A stretch of 64,000 nt of DNA from a bacterium (GTDB lineage: Bacteria; Gemmatimonadota; Gemmatimonadetes; Longimicrobiales; RSA9): NCBI GenBank assembly GCA_003242735.1, contig QGVH01000005.1, forward strand, positions 1 to 64,000, written 5' to 3'. Made by a program: the position numbers and the translations under genes. The first letter of the stretch is position 1; every line of letters starts with the position of its first letter. Shown here piece by piece: positions 47,210 to 56,450 of this stretch. Under the pieces are notes generated by a model that was given only the letters and a program-made list of their open reading frames with translations, did not search any database and had not been told where the DNA came from.

Positions 47210-49435
47210 TCAGCCGCTCTCCGCGACCTCGAACACCATCATCATCCCCGCCTCCAGGTGCTCCGCAATGTGACAGTGCAGCATCCAGCGGCCGGGGTTG
47301 GTCAGCTCGAGCAGCAGCTCCACGGTCGCACCGACCGGCAGCAGCACCGTGTCCTTCCACACCAGGTTCTCGTTCGGGACGCCGTTCACCGCGAGCACCA
47401 GGAACCGCTGGCCGTGGATGTGGATCGGGTGCTGCATCGCGTGCGCGGCGTAGCGGTTGTTCGTGAGCCGGATCTTCACCACGTCGCCCACGCGGAAGCG
47501 CCAGTCGATGTCCATGTTCTCCCGGCCGGTCGCCGGATCGCGCAGCACCCACTTCACCTCGCGGCTCGTCGCGATCCAGTTCATCTCCGGCATGGTCCCG
47601 CTCCACTCGACCGGGTTGAAGTAGAGCGAGTCCATGCGAACGAGCATGCCCATGGGGAACGGCAGCTCGCCCAGCTCGAGGGTGAGGACCAGGTCCTTCT
47701 CCACCGGCGCATCGAAGTAGCGGCGGTAGGGCTCGATCTCCGCGCTGACCGCCCGGTATGCGCGCAGGCGGGAGAACGCGGCGCCGTGGTCCGGCACTGC
47801 CGGCGCTTCGGCCACCCGGACCACGCCGAGCGTGTCCACTTCGGGGAAGAAGTAGCCGAAGAGGTGGTCGATGGACTGGATGCGGTTCTCCAGCACGGAT
47901 GTGCCCGGCGACTCGAAGCGCACGTCCACGACGTACCGCTCCGCAGGCGCGATCGTTATGCTCTCGACCCACTCCTCGCGCTCGAAGCGACTCACATCCG
48001 AGGCGACGACCTTCATGCGCGCGCCGGAGAACGACACGTTGAACGTCCGCGTGTTCGCCACGTTCGTCAGGAAGAACCGCACCACCTCGCCGCGCCCGAC
48101 GTCCAGCTCGTAACGTGGCTCGCCGTTGACGAGCAGCAGGTTGCCGAAGCGGCCCATGAGCGCGTGCGTGGCGTGCTCGTTGCCGTAGGGCACCAGCCCC
48201 TCGTCGGCGAGCAGGAGGTCGTCCAGCATGAGGACCTCCTCGCGGTGCGCCGGGCCGTAGTAATCGGGATCCGGCGAACGCACGAGCAGATTCCCGTAGA
48301 GCCCGAGGTCTTGCTGGATGTCCTCCCTGTGGTGTGGGTGGTACCAGTAGATGCCGGCGTCCGGGAAGGTGACCACGTACGTGAAGGTTTCGCCCGGCGG
48401 CACGGGGTCCTGCGTGACGTGCGGCACCCCGTCGTAGCGGTTGTCGAGGCGGATCCCGTGCCAGTGCACGGCGGTCGGCAGATCCAGCCGGTTGGTGAAC
48501 TCGACGATGATGCTCGTGCCCTGGTCCACGTAGATCAGCGGCCCCGGGTACTGGCCGTTGAAGCCGTACATGACGAGGGTGCGGCCGCGAAGCGTGCGGC
48601 GCACGAGCCCGGCCTCGAGCCGGAGCGTGTCGCCGTCGCTCAGGCGGATGAGCTGCCGCGGGCGGGCGTCAGGGAGCGTCGCAGGGTCCGCGGATGGCAG
48701 GAACGGCGAGACGGCCGGCCGGAAGCGCATGAAGGCTTCCGGCATGGTGACCTTCGGGTGCATGGGCGGCACGATCCAGCCGTCGGCGGGCGCGCCGGCC
48801 GCCTTCGCCTCGCCGTGCGCCGCGTGGCCGTGCGCATGCGCGCCCGCGCTGTCGCGCCCTGCCGCCGCCGCGGCGAGGACGAAGGGCAGATCGTGCGGCT
48901 GCATGAGCATGCTGGCCGACTGGCCGCGGAGCACCAGCCGTCCGTTGCGCTCCTCCACGTCCGGGGCCGCCTCGGCCGTGACCAGCACGAGGAACTTGTT
49001 GAACGCGACCCGGCCTTCCGCCACGCCGTCGGCATCGAGTGCGCCGAGCCTCACCACGGGGTGCAGGACGGGCGTCGTCGCCCACGCCACGTACGCCGTG
49101 TAGGGTCCGAGGGACGACGGCTCGGGCAACCCGCGGGCGGTGACGCGCACCGCGTGCACGTGCTCGCCATCGCGGGTGACGGCGGTGCCGAACGGCGTGG
49201 GCACGGGACGGAGCTCGGCCACGCCGGACGCAGTGGGCGCCGCGTCCGTGGGCACCAGCTCGATGCAGTAGAGATCGGCGGCGGGCCGGCCGGGCTGGAG
49301 CCCCGCGCCCCCACACACGCCCTCGACCTCGCCTCCGCCTCCGCCCTGCGAGGAGGCCGCGGACGCGAACGCGGCGAGGGCGAGGAGCAGCGCGGCGCCC
49401 GCACGGTACCTGCGCGTGCGCGAGCCACGGGTCAT
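47210..49435 (-). CDS. Exported multicopper oxidase with a long N-terminal extension
   Basis: The 741-residue protein has a signal peptide (GAALLLALAAFASAASS). The oxidase core (about 260-740) keeps all copper motifs: HWHGIR (324-329), WYHPHHRED (HPHH at 366-369), HPIHIHGQ and HCHIAEHLEAGM near the C-terminus. It should oxidise a metal ion or organic substrate and reduce oxygen in the periplasm. Residues 40-220 are an extra domain (FGTAVTRDGEHVHAVRVTAR, YTAYVAWATTPVLHPVVRLG) reminiscent of RskA-type anti-sigma C-terminal folds, followed by a His-rich patch AHAHGHAAHGE that could bind copper. The ATG overlaps the stop of the PKD lipoprotein (ATGA). Confidence 0.88.
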   Translation of the reverse strand: MTRGSRTRRYRAGAALLLALAAFASAASSQGGGGGEVEGVCGGAGLQPGRPAADLYCIELVPTDAAPTASGVAELRPVPTPFGTAVTRDGEHVHAVRVTARGLPEPSSLGPYTAYVAWATTPVLHPVVRLGALDADGVAEGRVAFNKFLVLVTAEAAPDVEERNGRLVLRGQSASMLMQPHDLPFVLAAAAAGRDSAGAHAHGHAAHGEAKAAGAPADGWIVPPMHPKVTMPEAFMRFRPAVSPFLPSADPATLPDARPRQLIRLSDGDTLRLEAGLVRRTLRGRTLVMYGFNGQYPGPLIYVDQGTSIIVEFTNRLDLPTAVHWHGIRLDNRYDGVPHVTQDPVPPGETFTYVVTFPDAGIYWYHPHHREDIQQDLGLYGNLLVRSPDPDYYGPAHREEVLMLDDLLLADEGLVPYGNEHATHALMGRFGNLLLVNGEPRYELDVGRGEVVRFFLTNVANTRTFNVSFSGARMKVVASDVSRFEREEWVESITIAPAERYVVDVRFESPGTSVLENRIQSIDHLFGYFFPEVDTLGVVRVAEAPAVPDHGAAFSRLRAYRAVSAEIEPYRRYFDAPVEKDLVLTLELGELPFPMGMLVRMDSLYFNPVEWSGTMPEMNWIATSREVKWVLRDPATGRENMDIDWRFRVGDVVKIRLTNNRYAAHAMQHPIHIHGQRFLVLAVNGVPNENLVWKDTVLLPVGATVELLLELTNPGRWMLHCHIAEHLEAGMMMVFEVAESG

Positions 49436-49800
49436 GGCTGGTCGTCTCCCTCGCTGACCTCGATGCGAACGGTGTCCTGGGTCATCGCGCCGGTACGCTC
49501 CACCGCCGTCGCCGTCACCAGGTAAGAACCCGGCGCCGAGTAGGAGTGACGGCGGCTCCACTCCACCAGGACCGCATTCCCCAGGTCGATCCCCTCGCGT
49601 GCGCCGTCGCCGAAGTCCACCGCGAGGGTCTGGAGCCCGCTGCCCTGCGCACGGACGGCCACCTCGACAGTGTCGCCGACCGCGACGCTCGACACCTCCG
49701 CGCTCAACGCGACGCCGAGCGGCAAGCGAGCCGGTGCCTCGAAGACGTCCCCACATGCGGCGAGGGCCAGGGTGAGCAGGCCGATCCACAGGCGTCTCAC
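49432..49800 (-). CDS. Small PKD-domain lipoprotein
   Basis: The 122-residue protein has a lipobox LAAC (Cys16) after a short hydrophobic signal. The rest forms an Ig/PKD-like domain: LQTLAVDFGDGAREGIDLGN and RRHSYSAPGSYLVTATAVER. PKD domains serve in binding. The GTG at 49800 is 4 bases after the strong ribosome site GGAGGGAGG; the ATG at 49818 is less well placed. It overlaps the multicopper oxidase gene by 4 bases and may anchor or assist that enzyme at the membrane. Confidence 0.75.
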   Translation of the reverse strand: MRRLWIGLLTLALAACGDVFEAPARLPLGVALSAEVSSVAVGDTVEVAVRAQGSGLQTLAVDFGDGAREGIDLGNAVLVEWSRRHSYSAPGSYLVTATAVERTGAMTQDTVRIEVSEGDDQP

Positions 49801-49828
49801 GGGCCCTCCCTCCGGCATCCGCCCGCGC

Positions 49829-50608
49829 TCATTCCCGGTGCACCACCGTGGCACTGCGCTGCGCCGTCGGGAGCACCAGCAGCTCGAGCACGTTGACGTG
49901 TGGCGGCGCGTTCACCACGTAGAACACCGCGTCCGCCACGTCGTCACCGGTCAACGGCCGGAGCCCGCGGTAGACGTCGGCCGCACGCTCCCGATCGCCC
50001 TTGAACCGCACGATCGAGAATTCGGTCTCGACGAGCCCGGGGTCGATGCTCGACACGCGGATCGGCGTGCCCGTGAGGTCGAGCGACAGCGCGTGCGTGA
50101 GCGCGCGGACCGCGTGCTTGGTCGCCGCGTACACGTTCCCCTTCGGGTAGACCTGGTGCCCCGCGATGCTCCCGATGTTGACCACGTGGCCGCGGCCACG
50201 CTCGATCATGTGGGGGAGGAACGCGCGCGTCACGTAGAGCAGACCCTTGATGTTGGTGTCGATCATCCGCTCCCAGTCGTCCGGGTCGCCCTGGTGGAGC
50301 GGATCCAGCCCGACGGCCAGCCCCGCGTTGTTGACCAGCACGTCCGGGACCCAGCCCTGCTGGACGAGCGCCTCCGCCTCGCGGAACACCGCGCCACGGT
50401 CGCGCACGTCCACGGCGGCAAAACGTACGGGCGCGCCGTGCTGCCGCTCGAGCTCCGCCGCCAGCGCCTCGAGCCGTTCGATCCGACGGGCCCACAGCAC
50501 CAGGTCCGCGCCCGCCGCGGCGAACCGCCGCGCGCACGCCTCACCGATGCCGGAGCTCGCGCCGGTGACGAGCACGGCGCGTCCTTGGATCCGATTCTGG
50601 CTGCTCAT
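49829..50608 (-). CDS. Short-chain dehydrogenase/reductase (YdfG-like)
   Basis: The 259-residue classical SDR has the cofactor motif TGASSGIG (15-22), NNAG (93-96) and the catalytic Ser147, Tyr160 and Lys164 (NIGSIAG, YAATK). RR at 41-42 after strand 2 suggests NADP(H). It is closest in pattern to the YdfG group of 3-hydroxy acid and serine dehydrogenases, and the substrate is unknown. It ends 28 bases before the PKD lipoprotein, so it may be first in that operon. Confidence 0.92.
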   Translation of the reverse strand: MSSQNRIQGRAVLVTGASSGIGEACARRFAAAGADLVLWARRIERLEALAAELERQHGAPVRFAAVDVRDRGAVFREAEALVQQGWVPDVLVNNAGLAVGLDPLHQGDPDDWERMIDTNIKGLLYVTRAFLPHMIERGRGHVVNIGSIAGHQVYPKGNVYAATKHAVRALTHALSLDLTGTPIRVSSIDPGLVETEFSIVRFKGDRERAADVYRGLRPLTGDDVADAVFYVVNAPPHVNVLELLVLPTAQRSATVVHRE

Positions 50609-50657
50609 GACTCGATGCTCTTCGCCCGATGCAGTCCTGAGCCGAGAAGGAGTGGGG

Positions 50658-50801
50658 TTACCGCCGGTCGTCGAGCGGCGGCTCCCTGTCCCCGACCAGC
50701 GGATGGTAGACGACGCCCCGTCCCCGGCGCCGCTCGAACTCCGCACGTCTAGCCTCGGTGTGGGAGGAGTCGAGCATCACAGGTTCATCATTGTGGGTCA
50801 T
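50658..50801 (-). CDS. Possible 47-residue protein, unknown
   Basis: A short frame upstream of the SDR starts MTHNDEPVMLDSSHTEARR and ends in TAA. GAGG lies very close before the ATG, so the ribosome site is poor. It is charged and soluble with no recognised family. Its start overlaps the end of the 38-codon frame at 50788-50904. Confidence 0.35.
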   Translation of the reverse strand: MTHNDEPVMLDSSHTEARRAEFERRRGRGVVYHPLVGDREPPLDDRR

Positions 50802-50904
50802 CGCCTCGACGCCGTCCAGCGAGCAGCGCCCCGGCGCTCCTCGCGCCGGGGCCGGCGAGCGCCACGGCCGTGGCGAGCGTCGTGGCGCCGGGACGCCACG
50901 TCAT
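50788..50904 (-). CDS. Possible 38-residue peptide with an ideal ribosome site
   Basis: Eleven bases after the stop of the 177-residue lipoprotein, AAGGAGGGAGC is followed by ATG and a 38-codon frame with one hydrophobic stretch (TLATAVALAGPG). A perfect 10-bp inverted repeat (50828-50852) lies within it, so this DNA may be a terminator rather than a gene. The ribosome site is the only strong argument for translation. Confidence 0.3.
   Translation of the reverse strand: MTWRPGATTLATAVALAGPGARSAGALLAGRRRGDDPQ
50828..50852 (-). terminator. Perfect 10-bp stem-loop after the lipoprotein operon
   Basis: The arms GCCCCGGCGC and GCGCCGGGGC pair around the 5-base loop, about 63 bases past the stop of the 177-residue lipoprotein. 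No T run follows. Confidence 0.45.
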
Positions 50905-50914
50905 GCTCCCTCCT

Positions 50915-51448
50915 TCAGACACCCGGTTCGATCAACCCGAACGCCTGCGGCTCGCGGTCCAGCGGGCCGGCGATCCACACGCGCGCGCCGACCCAATCCT
51001 GGAGTGCCGCGGGCGGCTGGACGAGCCGGATGCGGCGGCCGTCCGACGTGACGAGCACGAGCTCCCCGTCCGCGCGCTCGAGCCGGCCGTCCACCGCCGG
51101 CTGGCCGTCCACCGCCGTGACGGCGAAGGACGCCACCTCCAGCGCGGGCGCCGATGCGGTCCCCTGCGTAGGACGCCCGCTGACGCGCACCTCGGCGCCC
51201 GCGAGCCGCGCCAGCGCATCGCGCTGCGCGCCCAGGAGCTCGATGTCCCCACCGCCGCCCGCCGGCCGCAGGACCACACGCGTGAGTGGCGCGGCGCCGA
51301 CGACGGCGACGGTACCGCTCAGCGTGTCCACCGCCGCGGCCGAGGCCGCGTCCGGCGCGCCGCGCGCCGGCACGGCGCCGCTGTTGCACGCGGCCGCACC
51401 GCCCATCAGCGCCGCCGCGACGATGAGACCTGCACCCGTTACGCGCAT
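50915..51448 (-). CDS. Lipoprotein of unknown function coupled to the HExxH protease
   Basis: A 177-residue protein with a lipobox AAAC (Cys21). The body has repeated OB-like strands: DTLSGTVAVVGAAPLTRVVL, LAGAEVRVSGRPTQG, LERADGELVLVTSDGRRIRL. It resembles small exported OB-fold proteins and shows no catalytic motif. Its ATG overlaps the stop of the preceding protease gene by one base (TGATG), so the two are translated together and probably work together. Confidence 0.65.
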   Translation of the reverse strand: MRVTGAGLIVAAALMGGAAACNSGAVPARGAPDAASAAAVDTLSGTVAVVGAAPLTRVVLRPAGGGGDIELLGAQRDALARLAGAEVRVSGRPTQGTASAPALEVASFAVTAVDGQPAVDGRLERADGELVLVTSDGRRIRLVQPPAALQDWVGARVWIAGPLDREPQAFGLIEPGV

Positions 51449-53832
51449 CACTGGACCCTCACGATGTGGAGGCCGAGCGTCGTCGGCGGCGCGCCGCCGG
51501 ACGCCGAGGCCAGTTCAATGGTCTGCGGCCCCGTCTGCGCGCCCGACAACTCGAAGATGGACGCGGTGCCCGCCCGGAGCGTCGGCACGGACACATCGAA
51601 GTCGCCGAAGGTGATGGCGCGGGGCACGAGGGGGTAGGGGTGCGGGAACGCATGAGGCTGGACCTCGTGCAGGTTGGTGAACATGTCGTACAGGTTCCAG
51701 CTCAACATGCGGAGTCGCGACCGCGCGGGATCGAAGCCAGGCCGATCGTCCAGCGCCAGCGCGAGCACGTAGTCCGCCACCATCTCCCCGAAGCTCAGCC
51801 CGGTCTGGGCCTCGAGATTCGCCACCCCGCGGAGGGAGGACTGCTGCGTCAGCGCTCGCAGGAACGCGGCCTCGTCCGAGGCGGTGTGGTCAACGGCCCA
51901 GCGCACGAGCGCCCAGGCGCTGCCGTAGAAGGAGAAGTCCTCGGTCCCCTCAGGCCGGCCGAGCGGCGTGGACGTCTCGTTCTGCTCCAGGTAGTCGCCG
52001 AGGCCCACGAACGCCGACCACATGCCGTACGGCGTGCCTGCACAGGCGGGGTCCTGCCGGACGAAGATCACACACCGCATGCCCACGGCGTAGGTGGTGT
52101 TGCCCTTCCAGATGAAGCCCAAGATCTCGCGCATGAGCAGTTCTTCGGCGATGCGGGCCGTGCCCTCCTCCAGCCACTCCTCCTCGGCCACGCCGTTGCG
52201 GGAGATCCGCTCCGCGAAGGACGCGATGTGCTTGACCTCGTGGCTCAGCACACCCCGGGTGTACCGGTACCACGCGTTGGAGCTGACGTTGAAGTCGAAC
52301 GGATCGTCGCTCAGCACGGTCGGCACCGAGCCGTAGAAGATCTCCGCCTGGTTGCTCTGGCTGCACTGGCTCCGCGGGAAGAGGTCGCCGGAGAAGACGA
52401 ACGCGAAGACGTTGCCGTTGAAGTCGTTGATGACCTTGCTGAACAGCATGTAGAGGCGCCCGTTGGCATCCGTGGCCGGGTCGAGCTTGAGCGGGTCGCC
52501 GAAGTACTGCGTGATGATGCGGTGGATCGTGTTGTCGTACTCCTCGCCGAGCTTGACATAGAGCGAGTCGATGCGCCCGGCCAGCGGCGCGTCGACGTCC
52601 TCGAAGACGACGGCGCGGGTGCCCGAGTACACCACGCGGCCCACGACCTCGATGGGGTTCTGGCAGAGGTTCGCCGAGTCGATGTTCGGGATCCGGAACC
52701 GCACCGTGTCGCCGACGGCGGGCGGCGCCGAAGCGGCGACGGCGGCCGCGATGCGTGCGTTGGCCGCCACGCCCGCCGCGTCCCGCGCCGCCGGACGCCG
52801 CGGCCCCACGCGCCGCAGCAGGTCCAGGTTCAGCGCGAGCATGCGCTCGTGCGCAGCGCCGCGCTCCCGCAACGCGCGCTGCAGCTCTTCCTGCGGGCCG
52901 CTCGCCAGGACGTGTGACGCGGGCTGCCGCGCGAGGAGCGCAGCGGCGACCATCGCGTCCGCCGCAGGCGGCGCGACGTCCGCGATCGCGGGCGCCTGGT
53001 CCGCCGCCGCCGAGCCGCTTGCGCCGCGGAGCCGGAACGCGCTCGTCGAGCTGAGCACCGTGCTCCGGTTGAACACGGCGATCACGTAGCGTCCGCCGTC
53101 GTTCGGCAGCTCGTTGCAGCGGACGGCGCTGGCGTCCGCGATCAGGACGGACTCGCCGGGGCCGAGCGAGCGCCGGGTCGCGACCTCGAGCGGATGGTCA
53201 ATGGACCCGCGCGCGCCCGCCACCGTCACCACGACGGGCACCGGCCCGGTGGGGCGGCAGGGCAAGCGGTCGGCGTCCGGGACCGTGATGGTGAGTTCGT
53301 TGGGCGACGCCGCGGTCACGGCGGCGGCCACGCCGGCCACGGTCACCGTGTTCTCCGCCGGGTTCGCCGCGAACCCGCCGCCGGTGATGGTGGCGGTGAT
53401 GCCGGGTCGTAGCACCGCCGGCGCAATGGAGGTGATGGTCGGCGTGGTCAGCGGCGCCGCGTCCACCGTGAACACCGTACTGCCCGCGCCCTCCACCGAG
53501 GCCTGCGCACGCTGCTCGCCGACCTGGACGCCGAGCACCCAGACCGCCTCGGCGCGGCCGTCCGGGCCGCTCGCGCCGCCGGAGATGGTGCCGCCTCCCG
53601 AGATGACCGTCCAGTTCACCGCAACGCCCGGCATGGGATCGCCGCGATTGTCCAGCACGCGCACGGCGAGCGATACGCTGGTGCCCGCCGTCGCCGAGAT
53701 GGGGCTGGGGGTCAGCGGCTCGACCACGGCCGGCGTACGCGGCCCGCCAGGGTCGTCGCCACAGGCGCTCGCGATGCCGAGGACGAGGAGGGCGAGGAGG
53801 GTAGAGTACGACGCCGGGCGTTGAACGGGCAT
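51448..53832 (-). CDS. Lipoprotein metalloprotease with Ig-like and IPT domains (M30/hyicolysin-like)
   Basis: The 794-residue protein has a lipobox SAC (Cys24). An Ig-like domain (about 35-130, VSLAVRVLDNRGDPMPGVAV) is followed by an IPT/TIG domain (about 135-225, PTITSIAPAVLRPGITATIT). The catalytic half carries HEVKH (H531, E532, H535) in GVLSHEVKHIASFAER and a downstream Glu region EEEWLEEGTARIAEE that can supply the third ligand. With YMLFSKVINDFNGNVFAF this fits the M30/hyicolysin type of gluzincin. It is probably surface-exposed and degrades proteins. MPVQRPAS at 53832 gives the proper signal; the ATG at 53937 does not. Confidence 0.78.
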   Translation of the reverse strand: MPVQRPASYSTLLALLVLGIASACGDDPGGPRTPAVVEPLTPSPISATAGTSVSLAVRVLDNRGDPMPGVAVNWTVISGGGTISGGASGPDGRAEAVWVLGVQVGEQRAQASVEGAGSTVFTVDAAPLTTPTITSIAPAVLRPGITATITGGGFAANPAENTVTVAGVAAAVTAASPNELTITVPDADRLPCRPTGPVPVVVTVAGARGSIDHPLEVATRRSLGPGESVLIADASAVRCNELPNDGGRYVIAVFNRSTVLSSTSAFRLRGASGSAAADQAPAIADVAPPAADAMVAAALLARQPASHVLASGPQEELQRALRERGAAHERMLALNLDLLRRVGPRRPAARDAAGVAANARIAAAVAASAPPAVGDTVRFRIPNIDSANLCQNPIEVVGRVVYSGTRAVVFEDVDAPLAGRIDSLYVKLGEEYDNTIHRIITQYFGDPLKLDPATDANGRLYMLFSKVINDFNGNVFAFVFSGDLFPRSQCSQSNQAEIFYGSVPTVLSDDPFDFNVSSNAWYRYTRGVLSHEVKHIASFAERISRNGVAEEEWLEEGTARIAEELLMREILGFIWKGNTTYAVGMRCVIFVRQDPACAGTPYGMWSAFVGLGDYLEQNETSTPLGRPEGTEDFSFYGSAWALVRWAVDHTASDEAAFLRALTQQSSLRGVANLEAQTGLSFGEMVADYVLALALDDRPGFDPARSRLRMLSWNLYDMFTNLHEVQPHAFPHPYPLVPRAITFGDFDVSVPTLRAGTASIFELSGAQTGPQTIELASASGGAPPTTLGLHIVRVQ

Positions 53833-54071
53833 GCAACATCCTCCGCAGGACGGGTCCAGGCGCTCTAGCGTTGCGGGCTCCCATCCGCCGGCAAGGCCGG
53901 GGATCGCTGCTCGCGCCCCTAACCTGCCGGCCGGCATCGAATCTAGCCCTGCCGGCCGGCGCCGGGTAGTTCTCGCCGACAGGGCTCCAGGCCCGATCGC
54001 GCGGCGTTCGGACCGTCCCCATACGCGTCACGCGTCCCCGCACCGCACGCGGACGGGGTTCTCGGTACACG
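53833..54071. other. Intergenic region upstream of the HExxH protease
   Basis: About 240 bases between the protease start and the citrate synthase terminator. It is GC-rich, with no gene or convincing promoter. Confidence 0.4.
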
Positions 54072-54104
54072 AAAAAGGGCGCGGAGCACGAGAGCTCCAC
54101 GCCC
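54072..54104 (-). terminator. Intrinsic terminator of citrate synthase
   Basis: On the minus strand a 10-bp stem (GGGCGTGGAG with CTCCGCGCCC, one G-U) and an 8-base loop are followed by TTTTTC. The stem begins 10 bases past the stop codon. It is one of two classical terminators in the window. Confidence 0.9.
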
Positions 54105-54113
54105 CACGGGAGA

Positions 54114-55418
<1,305 letters not shown>

Positions 55419-55943
55419 GCTCCGCCTCCAGTGTGCACCGCCGCCGTGCGCGGCCCGTGCCGCGCCGCCCCGGGTGATACCACCGAACACAGCGGCCGTT
55501 TCCCTGTCCCGCCGTCCGCATCCTCGTCGCCGACCGGGGCGGGAACCGTCGGTGCGGCTCCGGGCCACGGCCCGGGCGCTGACGGGGGGGCGGCGCGGCG
55601 GACCGGATCTTGCCCTGTATCCCGGCGGGAGTGCGGCCGGCCGCCGCGGGGTGGGGCCCGGGTGGTTGCGGGGCGTCGGCGCGCCGGCCCGCCTCCCTCA
55701 TTGGTGCACGCACCCACTGCATTCCTCTGCATCCCGCTGGTCCCGCGGCCAGTGACTCCCCGTCGAGCCGATCTGGCCCGGCAACCCACCGGCGCTTGAC
55801 GGCCTGAGCGCGAAGGGCCGGGGCCGGCCGCCGAACCGCGGGTGTCAGGGCGGAGCCCGCCCGGCGCGCGCCGCGGCCGGCTCCGAGAGCCGGGGTGCCC
55901 GGCTCGTTGGACGCGGGAGCCGTCCCCCCGTATGTTTGGACAC
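55419..55943. other. Long divergent intergenic region
   Basis: About 525 bases of very GC-rich DNA between citrate synthase and the small Cys/His-rich protein. Open frames cross it but look like compositional noise. I looked for a cobalamin or other riboswitch ahead of the TonB receptor and saw none. A weak plus-strand promoter-like pair (TTGGAC, 18 bases, TATGTT ending at 55936) would start transcription almost at the ATG at 55944, giving a leaderless message. Confidence 0.35.
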
Positions 55944-56363
55944 ATGCCGAACGCTGGTCGGGCCTACCGGGGCTCGGGTCTGCGAAACAGCCGGGCGACC
56001 GCGCTGGGGCTCACGGTCCTGCTGTTCCTGGCAGGGCTGGTGGACCTCATCGCCGGGCACGGGTGCCCGCACCACGATGCCCTGCCGGTCAGCCGGGCGG
56101 ACGAGGCCGTGCATCCGGCCGGCCACGCCGGCGCCCCGGACAATGGTGCCGCGCCGGCCGACGCGCCGCAGCATGGGCCGTGCACCTGCGTCGACTCCTG
56201 CCCGGCCGGCATCGGCGAGCCTCTGCCCGTGGCCGCGGATGCGCGCCCGGTCCCGCTTGCGGAGCGGGGTTCGGTGCCGGGGCCGCGCGACCCGGGTCGG
56301 CTCCCGACCCGCCTCGTTCCCTACCTCCTCCCCTACGCCCACGCGCCTCCCCCGATCGGCTGA
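55944..56363 (+). CDS. Small membrane-anchored Cys/His-rich protein
   Basis: A 139-residue protein with one hydrophobic helix (ATALGLTVLLFLAGLVDLIAG), followed by GCPHHD, a His-containing linker and HGPCTCVDSCP. The four clustered Cys and nearby His could bind a metal such as copper or form disulfides outside the cytoplasm. The C-terminal third is Pro/Arg-rich. I recognise no named family. It lies 87 bases before the TonB-dependent receptor in the same direction and may be its partner. ATG codons at 55932 and 55944 are both possible; no clear ribosome site precedes either. Confidence 0.55.
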   Translation: MPNAGRAYRGSGLRNSRATALGLTVLLFLAGLVDLIAGHGCPHHDALPVSRADEAVHPAGHAGAPDNGAAPADAPQHGPCTCVDSCPAGIGEPLPVAADARPVPLAERGSVPGPRDPGRLPTRLVPYLLPYAHAPPPIG

Positions 56364-56386
56364 TCTCAGCACGAGGTCGGTCCGTG

Positions 56387-56408
56387 GTGCGGCCGGGCGC
56401 GGCCGCAC
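56387..56408 (+). promoter_or_regulatory. Intercistronic stem-loop before the TonB receptor
   Basis: A perfect 8-bp inverted repeat (GTGCGGCC and GGCCGCAC, 6-base loop) lies between the small protein and the receptor. It could reduce read-through or stabilise the upstream message; no T run follows. Confidence 0.4.
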
Positions 56409-56450
56409 GTCGCAGACGTGTGTTCAGCCGAAGGAATCGGGAGGAGACTC

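Noticed and set aside
55419..55943. Riboswitch ahead of the TonB receptor operon
   Set aside because: No cobalamin or other conserved riboswitch box could be recognised by eye.
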